5,994 bases of DNA, from positions 1-5,994 of the forward strand of contig CAYWTS010000073.1 in the NCBI GenBank assembly GCA_964461265.1, in the 5' to 3' direction. This DNA is from CAYWTS01 sp964461265 (GTDB lineage Bacteria; Bacteroidota; Ignavibacteria; Tepidaquicellales; OLB5). Made by a program: the position numbers and the translations under genes. Of the stretch, positions 1 to 5,994 are shown in pieces. The number at the start of each line of letters is the position of its first letter. Positions within the stretch are counted from its first letter, which is position 1. Below the pieces are notes generated by a model. That model made no database searches. It had not been told where the DNA came from and was given only the letters and a program-made list of their open reading frames with translations.

Positions 1-1419
1 TTTGTTGACCTGCCAAACCATTTACTGCTTGCAACCATACATAAGTTTTACAATAGTGTAAATGAGTTTCAGGAATTTTTTGAATTCACCTCGCTTTTAC
101 GTTCAAATACATTCCATTTCTTTTTCGTTCAGTTGCCTGTTTTCCCTGCAATAGAGCTGGGCAACAAAATATTTTACATGCTTTATGTAACACTGCTTCC
201 GTTTTCGGTGCTGCTGCTGATTAATAAAATCGGGGGCAATAAGTGGTTTGCACTGCTTAGCTTTATTCTTGTCTTTAATTTTAACGTAATATGGGGATTT
301 GTGGGTTTTACTATTGCTATTCCCGCAGTGCTGTTTTTCCTGCTATTTATGATAGATTTTTTCGAGAAACCGAAGTTAATCTATGTGCTGTTAATGATGA
401 TTTCACTGCTTGTAATATTTTTCATACATTTTCAGGCAGCATTGTTCTGTATGTTTATGCTTGGTGCGGCAGTTATTTATGATTATAAAAACATTATAAA
501 AAATCTTGCTAAAAAAATAATAATCGTTACACCTGCAATTATACTTATGATAACAGCATGGCAGGGAGCCAAAACAAATTATCATGAGTCTTTATCATCT
601 TATCTGCTGAATTATTATTCGTCTAAATACTTCCTTACCTTACATTACCGGATAAAAGATTTTTTTATTTTCGACAATTCTTTCCTCTTCGAAAAAGCTG
701 TGGGCTGGATTGTTGCCGCATTGCTTAGTGTTTTTATTTTATCACCGCTTGTCATTTATATGTATAAGAATTTCAGGGAATTCAGACAAAAGCTGAAAAT
801 GAATCTGAACATCTATCCTTTAATATTTTTGATTTGTTCACTTCTCTGCTATTTATTTCTTCCGAATGATATTCCCGGTCAGAGCATGGTTTATGAGCGT
901 TTTTCTGTTTACGTTTTGCTTGCAGTGATACTGATTAGCAGCGTGGTTATTCCTGAAAGAGTTACGAAAAAACTTACCAGGTGGATTGTAATATTGACGG
1001 TTATTTATACGGTCGTTTTGTCGCAGTATTTCTATGATTTCCGCAAAGACAGCACAGTGTTTACAGAACAGATTTTACCCGATAAGGATACAGGTGTTCT
1101 TGCTGCCCTGATATATGATTATGAATTCCGCGGAACACCGGTCTACATTCATTACCACACATACTACACAACATGGAAACAGGGTATATCAACAAACGGA
1201 TGGACTGACTACCGATTCAGCTTTATGCGCCGTAATGTGCCGATGGAAAAACTCCCTTCACATATTGCATGGGTGCAGAGGATTAATCCCTATAACAACG
1301 AATACAAAGACGTTGACCACTTGCTTGTGAAAGATGATACAGTCCGCACATTCGAAAATATGAAGCTTGTTAAACGGTCAGGCGACTGGATGCTGTATGA
1401 GAAAGATACGATTCCGTAG
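1..1419 (+). CDS. Polytopic membrane protein, 5'-truncated by window edge (GT-C-like glycosyltransferase candidate)
   Basis: The reading frame is open from base 1 to the TAG at 1417-1419, giving 472 residues, so the gene begins upstream of the window. A TTG at 133 is only an internal codon. About ten hydrophobic segments lie roughly at residues 53-77, 80-97, 98-120, 126-143, 144-161, 171-189, 233-255, 270-288, 300-318 and 324-347. A soluble tail of about 125 residues, rich in Tyr and Trp, follows. The first visible residues contain D-L-P-N-H-L (D3, P5, H7). An Asp in an early extracytoplasmic loop followed by many helices and a soluble C-terminal domain is the general layout of GT-C enzymes, which transfer sugars from polyprenyl-phosphate donors at the membrane. 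That assignment is inference; no diagnostic family signature was recognised. The stop codon lies inside a REP-like repeat, and the gene converges on the minus-strand operon. Confidence 0.75.
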   Translation, partial: FVDLPNHLLLATIHKFYNSVNEFQEFFEFTSLLRSNTFHFFFVQLPVFPAIELGNKIFYMLYVTLLPFSVLLLINKIGGNKWFALLSFILVFNFNVIWGFVGFTIAIPAVLFFLLFMIDFFEKPKLIYVLLMMISLLVIFFIHFQAALFCMFMLGAAVIYDYKNIIKNLAKKIIIVTPAIILMITAWQGAKTNYHESLSSYLLNYYSSKYFLTLHYRIKDFFIFDNSFLFEKAVGWIVAALLSVFILSPLVIYMYKNFREFRQKLKMNLNIYPLIFLICSLLCYLFLPNDIPGQSMVYERFSVYVLLAVILISSVVIPERVTKKLTRWIVILTVIYTVVLSQYFYDFRKDSTVFTEQILPDKDTGVLAALIYDYEFRGTPVYIHYHTYYTTWKQGISTNGWTDYRFSFMRRNVPMEKLPSHIAWVQRINPYNNEYKDVDHLLVKDDTVRTFENMKLVKRSGDWMLYEKDTIP

Positions 1420-1468
1420 GTTCAAACATGTATGTTTGACTAAAATTTTGTGTGTTTGTCCAAACTAC
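1416..1468. repeat. REP-like palindromic element A between convergent genes
   Basis: The element opens with GTAG (1416-1419) and closes with CTAC (1465-1468), the same tetranucleotide inverted. After GTAGG comes a hairpin with arms TCAAAC (1422-1427) and GTTTGA (1434-1439) around the six bases ATGTAT. A second, imperfect half follows and ends in TGTGTTTGTCC (1451-1461). Aligned without gaps to 3287-3332, 36 of 46 positions match by hand count. It fills the 51 nt between the membrane-protein stop and the end of the 240-aa gene. Its GTAG contributes that stop codon. A hairpin with an AAAATTTT tract (1442-1449) between converging genes could also act as a two-way transcription terminator, but this role is inferred only. 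Confidence 0.72.
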
Positions 1469-1470
1469 TG

Positions 1471-2193
1471 TTAAAACGAAGTAAAAAGCGGATTGTTCAG
1501 ACGCTCGTTCAAATCACGTTCATAAAATTCCTTTTTATCGGGGATATTCTCAATCAGGTAGCCGTAATACAGGCGGTAATACTCTTTTTGCGCATTTTTA
1601 TCATATTTTGCCCTGATTTTTGCTTCCATTGCATGTTCCTCGGCAAGATTGTTTATCACGTAATATTCCAGGGCACGTATACGGTCATCGGGCTGGTAGG
1701 TATTCACGGAGCCGCAGCTTTCGCATTTTAAATTCACAGCCATAAACGAATAAATCTTTATAGGCAGTTCAGCCCCGCATTGTGTGCAGCGGTGAAGCCT
1801 CTTTTCATCGATATGCTGCTTCACATTTTCCAGTATTTTGCGGGCTGCTTTGGCGTAAGTACTCACTTCAAATCGTGTGAACTCATCATCCATCCAGTTT
1901 CTGAACGCGTCAAACTTAGTATGTTCTGCGGACTTCTGGTTCCAGAACACCTTCCCATATTTTGACATTTCGTTTTCCATTTTATTCCAGCCCTCTTCTC
2001 CTTTTTCTGTGAGCTGATATACGGTTTGGTTTTTAAGCCCTGTAAGTACATTGTGTATTATGATAGTATCATACTGCAAATTATTTATTACTTCATCAAG
2101 CGGTACCTGTGCCTGGTTTAAAACCTCATGGAACCGGTCTTTTAGCTTTCCGAGGTAATTATCCCAGCGGGTTTGTAATTCTTCAAGCGACAT
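1471..2193 (-). CDS. Uncharacterised 240-aa zinc-ribbon protein (third gene of the operon)
   Basis: This is a charged, soluble protein of 240 residues with no signal peptide or membrane segment. Residues 1-130 look mostly alpha-helical and rich in Lys, Glu and Asn. A four-cysteine zinc ribbon follows, with C136-x-x-C139 (CTQCG) and C157-x-x-C160 (CESCG) separated by 17 residues. The C-terminal 75 residues form another charged helical stretch rich in Tyr (EYYRLYYGY, about 204-212). The start at 2193 lies 3 nt after the stop of the preceding gene, and no good ribosome binding site is visible, so translation is probably coupled. The family is not recognised. Ribbons of this type bind nucleic acid or partner proteins or simply stabilise a fold, and the sequence does not say which. 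The pairing with a second zinc-ribbon protein next door suggests the two products work together. Confidence 0.85.
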   Translation of the reverse strand: MSLEELQTRWDNYLGKLKDRFHEVLNQAQVPLDEVINNLQYDTIIIHNVLTGLKNQTVYQLTEKGEEGWNKMENEMSKYGKVFWNQKSAEHTKFDAFRNWMDDEFTRFEVSTYAKAARKILENVKQHIDEKRLHRCTQCGAELPIKIYSFMAVNLKCESCGSVNTYQPDDRIRALEYYVINNLAEEHAMEAKIRAKYDKNAQKEYYRLYYGYLIENIPDKKEFYERDLNERLNNPLFTSF

Positions 2194-2196
2194 TGT

Positions 2197-2706
2197 TTAA
2201 GCCGGCTTTTCAAATAATTTGCTCCCGCAGAACAGGCAGTTATCATACTGCATTTCTTCGAGCCGCGGTGCGCCGCAGTTTTTGCATTTGATTGTATGAT
2301 GTTTTGCCTTCTGTAAGCCCTCGGAGTATTTTGCAGTTCCGGTTGATGCATTTTTGAAAATATCACCAAGTCCGGTGAATGGCTTAATTTTCTGATAATA
2401 CTCCAGCACTTTTGAATCTATATCGAAATTGCTGACTGCATTTTTAAGCTGGGCATCATCGCTATTGGAATGCTTTTCGATTATTTTTTCAAATACCCTG
2501 CGGAGCTCTATGGGAAAAGCACCTCTTGTGATTTTCATTTCAGAATTTAACAAAGATTCCTTTTCCTCTTTGCTTAAAGGAGTCACACCATATGAAATGA
2601 GCACGTTCATCCAGTTTTCATTACCACCTCTTTCTGAGTGCCAGGCTGATTGGAAAGCTTTGTCTATTTCAGCATCGAATTCTTTAATGGTTATTCCTGC
2701 TGTCAT
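2197..2706 (-). CDS. Uncharacterised 169-aa protein with C-terminal zinc ribbon (second gene of the operon)
   Basis: This is a soluble 169-residue protein with a predicted helical body over residues 1-135 and a zinc ribbon at the very C-terminus. The ribbon has C141-x-x-C144 (CKNCG) and C157-x-x-C160 (CLFCG), 12 residues apart, with only nine residues after the last Cys. There is no signal peptide or membrane segment. The segment around residues 40-50 (GVTPLSKEEKE) precedes a helix-rich stretch containing paired aromatics (EYY, 102-104). The ATG at 2706 is separated by one base from the TGA of the upstream gene (TGA-T-ATG), and the next gene starts 3 nt downstream, which makes an operon very likely. 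The family is not recognised. Its ribbon spacing differs from that of the 240-aa neighbour (12 versus 17), so the two are not simple duplicates. Confidence 0.85.
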   Translation of the reverse strand: MTAGITIKEFDAEIDKAFQSAWHSERGGNENWMNVLISYGVTPLSKEEKESLLNSEMKITRGAFPIELRRVFEKIIEKHSNSDDAQLKNAVSNFDIDSKVLEYYQKIKPFTGLGDIFKNASTGTAKYSEGLQKAKHHTIKCKNCGAPRLEEMQYDNCLFCGSKLFEKPA

Positions 2707-2707
2707 A

Positions 2708-3232
2708 TCAGAACTCTATATCCGAATGTGACGGTCCGCCTGCCATGCTCTGGTATTTTGCCCTGTACTCTGCGTCAAGTGCAGCAAACTTACCGGCAAG
2801 TGAAAAATCTGTCATCATTTTTCCGCTCCAGTATGCACTGATGTTGGAATAATCAGCAACAGTAAGCCCAAAGTCTTTCAGCACATCCTGTGCATCACGA
2901 CCTTGCTTACCAAGCACATCCTGTGCAACCATAACCTCAACATATTTTTCGAACGGAAATGATTCAGCTCCGGCTTTTGAAACCTCGGCTCCGCCTCCAA
3001 GATTTCCCGATGCCCCGGCATTGAACGCTGCAGCGTATTTCTGAGAAATTGTGAATGTTGTATCGTTCTTCATGCGGGTTAGCCATTCGTTGTTAACGCG
3101 GTCCCATTTTGGCATATCGATTCCCAGCGGTTTAATGGCATCTTCGGTTGCAGCACCGGATGCCACCTTGGCGTTTGCATCAGCCCATTGGTCGAGTGTG
3201 ATTCCCTCTACGGGATCTAAAATGTTACTCAT
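2708..3232 (-). CDS. Uncharacterised 174-aa protein with internal duplication, possibly DUF6620-like (first gene of the operon)
   Basis: This is a soluble protein of 174 residues built from two related helical units at about residues 13-70 and 94-156, joined by a Gly/Ala/Ser-rich linker (71-92). Both units share the pattern D-[AV]-[IL]-K-x-[LF]-G-[IL], then an aromatic, then W-x-x-[RK]-M and D at matching places (D31/D116, G37/G122, W43/Y128, W50/W135, M54/M139, D57/D142). From memory, the opening (DPVEGITLDQWA) and the W...RM...D core resemble proteins annotated as DUF6620, a bacterial family of unknown function. That link needs a profile search. No signal peptide is present. It is the promoter-proximal gene: the 54 nt upstream (3233-3286) are very AT-rich with no clear promoter boxes, and no Shine-Dalgarno sequence precedes the ATG at 3232. 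It lies one base upstream of the 169-aa gene. Confidence 0.85.
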   Translation of the reverse strand: MSNILDPVEGITLDQWADANAKVASGAATEDAIKPLGIDMPKWDRVNNEWLTRMKNDTTFTISQKYAAAFNAGASGNLGGGAEVSKAGAESFPFEKYVEVMVAQDVLGKQGRDAQDVLKDFGLTVADYSNISAYWSGKMMTDFSLAGKFAALDAEYRAKYQSMAGGPSHSDIEF

Positions 3233-3286
3233 GATTTTGTTGCTTTAAGTTTTTTAGTATTCACGTAAATATAAATAATATTTAAC

Positions 3287-3332
3287 GTAGGGACAAACCT
3301 ATGTGTTTGTCCACAATTCTATGTGTTTGTCC
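3287..3332 (+). repeat. REP-like palindromic element B, left edge of the assembly gap
   Basis: GTAG (3287-3290) is followed by a perfect 8-bp hairpin with arms GGACAAAC (3291-3298) and GTTTGTCC (3305-3312) around the six bases CTATGT. The block CTATGTGTTTGTCC then occurs a second time (3319-3332) after a 6-nt spacer, so loop plus right arm is duplicated. The sequence stops in Ns immediately after this second arm. A GTAG tetranucleotide at the foot of a hairpin is the known recognition layout of REP elements bound by RAYT transposases, and a RAYT gene lies on the other side of the gap. The element is about 55 nt upstream of the three-gene operon, pointing away from it. Confidence 0.8.
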
Positions 3333-3432
3333 NNNNNNNNNNNNNNNNNNNNNNNNNNNNNNNNNNNNNNNNNNNNNNNNNNNNNNNNNNNNNNNNNNNN
3401 NNNNNNNNNNNNNNNNNNNNNNNNNNNNNNNN
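3333..3432. other. Assembly gap (100 N)
   Basis: There are exactly one hundred Ns, the usual placeholder for a scaffold join of unknown size. Repeat-family hairpins sit directly on both sides, which explains why assembly stopped here. The 3' part of the RAYT gene is absent from the sequence on the left of the gap. Either at least a couple of hundred bases are hidden in the gap, or the gene is truly truncated by the repeat. Any reading frame drawn through the Ns is meaningless. Confidence 0.97.
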
Positions 3433-3462
3433 GCTGACACATAGGTCAGCCCCTACGGTAGG
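3433..3462 (-). repeat. REP-like palindromic element C, inside the RAYT coding sequence
   Basis: Read on the minus strand, GTAG (3456-3453) is followed by GG, the arm GCTGAC, the loop CTATGT, and the arm GTCAGC, which ends at the gap. This has the same head, loop and overall layout as element B, but the stem is rewritten with matched changes on both arms. The two terminal C residues expected on the far arm would fall in the Ns. Just before the head lies CTAC-C-GTAG (minus strand), so two inverted copies of the tetranucleotide abut (3452-3462). The whole unit is in frame within the RAYT gene and encodes about residues P98-S107 (PTVGADLCVS). It faces element B across the gap. Confidence 0.75.
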
Positions 3463-3753
3463 ATTGGACAGATTATCCGGATTCCGGATTATTATAATAC
3501 CATGCAGATGATCAGGCATAATAATAAATTCATCCAATTCAACTTCAGGAAATTTATTTTCCAATTCTTTCCACCATTTTTCGATAATTTTTCCGGCATC
3601 GTTCAAAACACATTTTTCATTTATAATTTCACCAAATAAAGATTTACGTTCGTTTACACGAATGGTTACAAAGTAAGCCTCATTGCTTGAATAATCGAAT
3701 CCTTTAAGTCTGTTTGGTTTTCTTTTCTTCACGGTTATTCTTTTTTCTTCCAA
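3433..3753 (-). CDS. REP-associated tyrosine transposase (RAYT, Y1_Tnp / IS200-like), C-terminus lost in gap
   Basis: RAYTs are single-strand DNA transposases of the HUH class that recognise REP hairpins with a GTAG-type foot. The N-terminal motif NRLKGFDYSSNEAYFVTIRV (about 14-33) and the HUH motif in MPDHLHGIIII (H82, H84) are characteristic. Only 107 codons are present; the catalytic tyrosine and last helices, normally some 60-90 residues further on, would lie in the gap. The final visible residues, PTVGADLCVS, are encoded by REP-like element C, so a repeat has been absorbed into the linker after the HUH motif. The start is uncertain. TTG at 3753 overlaps the end of the DoxX gene by 19 nt, while GTG at 3732 avoids the overlap, gives MKKRKPNRLKGF and has a GGAAG about 15 nt upstream. 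No ATG is available in frame. Whether the gene is intact cannot be told. Confidence 0.85.
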
Positions 3754-4160
3754 ATCATTCTATCGACGCTGTATTTTCCGGCACCAAGGAAGAACAAGCC
3801 GATAAAAACAATCATCAGTTCCATTGCAGGTGCAACCCTGCCCCAGGGGTCAAGCTGTGAAAGATGGAACAACATTGCAACAAACATGTTAAACGAAATA
3901 ATTAACATGGCAGGGCGGAACAGGAAACCTGCGATTATAAAAAAAGGTATAAAAAACTCAGCAAACATTGCCATAAAACCCCAGAACTCGGGATAAAATG
4001 TAATACCTAGATTCTTCATTGCACCGCCAAGCTTTGTCCATAATTCGGGTCCTCCCTTAAGCTTGCCTATGCCATGAATTGTTATGAATGCAATTCCTAA
4101 TCCAACACGGATTATCAGAATACCGATGTCTTTGTATTTATCTAAGATGGTTGAAAGCAT
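3735..4160 (-). CDS. DoxX family membrane protein
   Basis: This small integral membrane protein of 141 residues is the normal size for DoxX. Four hydrophobic segments lie at about residues 11-30, 58-80, 83-100 and 110-127. The N-terminal stretch LIIRVGLGIAFITIHGIGKL, the E68-containing second helix (AEFFIPFFIIAGFLFRPAM), the HLSQLDPWG loop and the ending FFLGAGKYSVDR fit the family. DoxX proteins are inner-membrane proteins of loosely defined role. Some have been linked to quinone, thiosulfate or redox-stress functions, but nothing here selects one. The ATG at 4160 is preceded by an AT-rich stretch without a ribosome binding site. The gene lies 48 nt after the M14 peptidase stop on the same strand and may be co-transcribed with it. 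Its last codons overlap the RAYT frame if that gene starts at TTG 3753. Confidence 0.9.
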   Translation of the reverse strand: MLSTILDKYKDIGILIIRVGLGIAFITIHGIGKLKGGPELWTKLGGAMKNLGITFYPEFWGFMAMFAEFFIPFFIIAGFLFRPAMLIISFNMFVAMLFHLSQLDPWGRVAPAMELMIVFIGLFFLGAGKYSVDRMIWKKKE

Positions 4161-4208
4161 ATTAGTTTATATATTGTGTAATGTCTAATGGGGTGTATTA
4201 ATTTCAAG

Positions 4209-5987
4209 TTATTTAATATTCATTTTCTGTTCCATCACCACTCTTGCAACGGGGTAACGCATGAATTCAGGTTCCCGGATAGTGTTATCATAGATAAACT
4301 TTAGCTGGGCATAGGCGTCATTTCGGAATTTTTCATCAGATTGTTTTTTTACATCGAATTGTTCTCTTAATCCCGGTTTGATGCCCAGTAAGCTATCGGC
4401 AATATCCTCAAATAAATAGGGGTCAAAATACTCCTTCTGCTGAAGTATAGCATCAAAGAAATTCCAGTTGAAGTATGAATCGGGTGACTGCGGCTCAAGA
4501 ACATGAACTATAAACTTATTGCACGTTTGGTAAGGAAATATAACGTAATCACCTTTAAAAAATTTCCTTGTTTGTTCTTTTATAACAATATTTACTTTAG
4601 AGTGCAGGTAGTGACCTTCATAAGGTGATGTGCGGGTGGCGAATGTATCGATGAAATAGCTTTCAACTAAAAGGGATTGGTCTTCGGCGAATCTTTTCAT
4701 TTCAACCCCGTTTAATTTCATTCTTTCAATCACCTGCCACCAGCCCTGCGGAACAATGTAAGCAATTGGGATGTCGATAGTTACTACAGGTATGTAGCTG
4801 TCGTAAAAATTAATTTCCTTTTCATATGGAGAGTTTCTGTCATAATAAAGCCGGTCAAATCCCGAAATTACGCTTGGCTTAAATTTTGCTTCATACCCCT
4901 TGAACAGGAATTTTGAAGGACTTGCTTCATCGACTTCCCATATCAGGGGGAATAAATTTCTTTCGCTCGTCAAAGCATCTGCTTTAATTTTATTTTCAGT
5001 TATCTTTTTGTAGTCAATGCCGGCTTTTGTAATCAGGGACACAAGAAATTGGTAAGTAGCTTCAACCCGCTGGCTGTGTGTCTTAAGCATGTGAGATTCT
5101 GAAACAAATCCGATTGTATTAAATAATGCAGCGTAACCTGTAGAATAACGCGGAGTTTCAGGAAAAGATACTATACCTGAATCGGGAGTTGATTTATACA
5201 TTGTTACATAAGGGCATATTTCCATACTTTTTTCCTTCATATCTTTTTGAAGAAAAGGAACGAGTTCTATTTTTGTATAAGAACCGACCGGTTCATCAAG
5301 TTCATACGGTTCAGTTACAATGTATGTCATTGTGTATGTGTAATCTGCACCATCTGTTGTATGAGTATCTACAAAAAGCTCGGGTTTCCACTCCTGAAAT
5401 ATTTTCACAAACGCCATTGCGTTTTTCGTATCGAGTTTGATAAAATCCCGGTTTAAATCTCTGTTTTGGGAATTTCCCCTGAAGCCGTATTCAAGCGGAC
5501 CAACCTGATTAACACGTGTAAAGTTGTTGCGGTTCAAAAAGCCGTCTATATTATAGACGGGAATTACAATCAGTACAACGTTATCGAGCAAGCCCGGCAG
5601 GTACATTGTTTTTTCACCATTGGTTTTAACAATACCTTTTGCTAAATCACGCACAAGCATCATAGATGCATCGATGCCATCAGGTTCACCAGGGTGTATG
5701 CCGTTGTTAATAAGCAGAACAACTTTCCCTCTGTTATGTATTTCCCCGGGCGTAAAAATTTTGTCTTTGGATACAACTACAAGATGGAGCGGCTTGCCGA
5801 TATCGGTTTCGCCGTATTCAATTATCTTAATACAGTCGTATTTTTTTTCGAGTTGTTTGTAGTATTTTATGCATTCATCGTAGGTAGTTGTTGTTAGCTT
5901 GTTTTTTTCATAAGGGGTTAATAATTCCTGTGACAGGCAAATTCCCGTAAGAAAAAAAGAGATGTAAATTGCTGTTATTACTTTCAT
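4209..5987 (-). CDS. Secreted M14-family zinc metallopeptidase (carboxypeptidase-like)
   Basis: This 592-residue protein is predicted to be exported. Residues 1-19 form a signal peptide (hydrophobic core ITAIYISFFLTGICLS) likely cut before Q20; the Cys is not in a proper lipobox. The M14 fold occupies about 30-325. The zinc ligands are H98 and E101 (HPGE) and H209 (DTHTT), N179-R180 in LNRDF is the substrate-binding pair, and E297 in GFVSESHM is the candidate catalytic base. All key residues are present, so the enzyme should be active. A further 260 residues follow the catalytic domain, including a region with QGWW (about 415) and FNWNFFD, a pattern I associate from memory with a Bacteroidota-type M14 subgroup; its role is unknown. 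A periplasmic or extracellular role in trimming peptides is the natural expectation. The start at 5987 is the first Met and fits the signal peptide, and only 7 nt of upstream sequence are visible. Confidence 0.93.
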   Translation of the reverse strand: MKVITAIYISFFLTGICLSQELLTPYEKNKLTTTTYDECIKYYKQLEKKYDCIKIIEYGETDIGKPLHLVVVSKDKIFTPGEIHNRGKVVLLINNGIHPGEPDGIDASMMLVRDLAKGIVKTNGEKTMYLPGLLDNVVLIVIPVYNIDGFLNRNNFTRVNQVGPLEYGFRGNSQNRDLNRDFIKLDTKNAMAFVKIFQEWKPELFVDTHTTDGADYTYTMTYIVTEPYELDEPVGSYTKIELVPFLQKDMKEKSMEICPYVTMYKSTPDSGIVSFPETPRYSTGYAALFNTIGFVSESHMLKTHSQRVEATYQFLVSLITKAGIDYKKITENKIKADALTSERNLFPLIWEVDEASPSKFLFKGYEAKFKPSVISGFDRLYYDRNSPYEKEINFYDSYIPVVTIDIPIAYIVPQGWWQVIERMKLNGVEMKRFAEDQSLLVESYFIDTFATRTSPYEGHYLHSKVNIVIKEQTRKFFKGDYVIFPYQTCNKFIVHVLEPQSPDSYFNWNFFDAILQQKEYFDPYLFEDIADSLLGIKPGLREQFDVKKQSDEKFRNDAYAQLKFIYDNTIREPEFMRYPVARVVMEQKMNIK

Positions 5988-5994
5988 AAAATTG

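Noticed and set aside
133..135. TTG start for the membrane protein.
   Set aside because: The frame is open to base 1 with plausible membrane-protein sequence upstream, so this is an internal Leu codon.
2429..2731. 100-aa plus-strand open frame.
   Set aside because: It is antisense to the 169-aa zinc-ribbon gene, which has better protein character and fits the operon.
3233..3286. Promoter for the three-gene operon.
   Set aside because: The stretch is AT-rich and well placed, but no pair of promoter boxes with acceptable spacing could be picked out by eye.
3299..3332. Direct repeat CTATGTGTTTGTCC occurring twice, considered as a CRISPR remnant.
   Set aside because: There are only two copies, with a 6-nt spacer that is far too short. 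The hairpin and GTAG foot fit a REP element instead.
3319..3432. Continuation of the RAYT frame through the Ns, ending in T-N-T-stop at 3319.
   Set aside because: The gap size is unknown, so frame across it carries no information. The last codons are REP-like element B, not transposase sequence.
3323..3511. Plus-strand frame containing LTHRSAPTVG.
   Set aside because: It is mostly Ns and is the antisense reading of element C within the RAYT gene.
3287..3753. A complete IS200/IS605-type insertion sequence.
   Set aside because: No defined left and right ends around the gene can be seen and the C-terminus is missing. A domesticated RAYT with scattered REPs fits better.
5931..5987. Lipoprotein signal in the M14 peptidase (LTGIC).
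   Set aside because: Ile directly before the Cys does not fit the lipobox, which needs a small residue there. An ordinary signal peptidase I site after the Ser at 19 is more likely.

Overview
This is an AT-rich stretch of a scaffolded bacterial assembly: a run of exactly 100 Ns (3333-3432), the customary placeholder for a gap of unknown length, joins two contigs. The gene content suggests a Gram-negative bacterium of the Bacteroidota / Chlorobi / Ignavibacteria neighbourhood. It includes a secreted M14 metallopeptidase with a long C-terminal region, a DoxX membrane protein, a RAYT-type transposase with GTAG-headed hairpin repeats, and start codons preceded by A/T-rich sequence with no GGAGG-like ribosome binding site. 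This placement is an inference from gene content, not from a marker gene.

Layout. (1) 1-1419, plus strand: the C-terminal 472 codons of a polytopic membrane protein, probably a GT-C-like glycosyltransferase, whose start lies outside the window. (2) 1416-1468: a palindromic REP-like element that fills the space between two convergent genes and supplies the first gene's stop codon. (3) 3232 down to 1471, minus strand: a tightly packed three-gene operon (174, 169 and 240 aa; 1-nt and 3-nt spacers) of unknown function. The first product carries an internal duplication, and the other two each carry a four-cysteine zinc ribbon. This is the best candidate here for an undescribed system. (4) 3287-3753: two more REP-like hairpins facing each other across the gap, and a RAYT gene that runs into the gap after its HUH motif. 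(5) 4160 down to 3735: a DoxX-family protein overlapping the RAYT 5' end. (6) 5987 down to 4209: the M14 peptidase, 48 nt upstream of DoxX on the same strand.

The most informative sequence signal is the repeat family. Three copies keep the GTAG head and a six-base loop region but differ in the stem, and the changes are matched on both arms. One copy lies in frame inside the RAYT gene and is translated as part of the protein, and the assembly breaks exactly in this repeat context. The M14 and DoxX genes may be co-transcribed, but nothing visible ties them functionally to the zinc-ribbon operon or to the membrane protein. No tRNA, rRNA, CRISPR array, riboswitch or complete insertion sequence is evident. 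Intergenic space is short everywhere.
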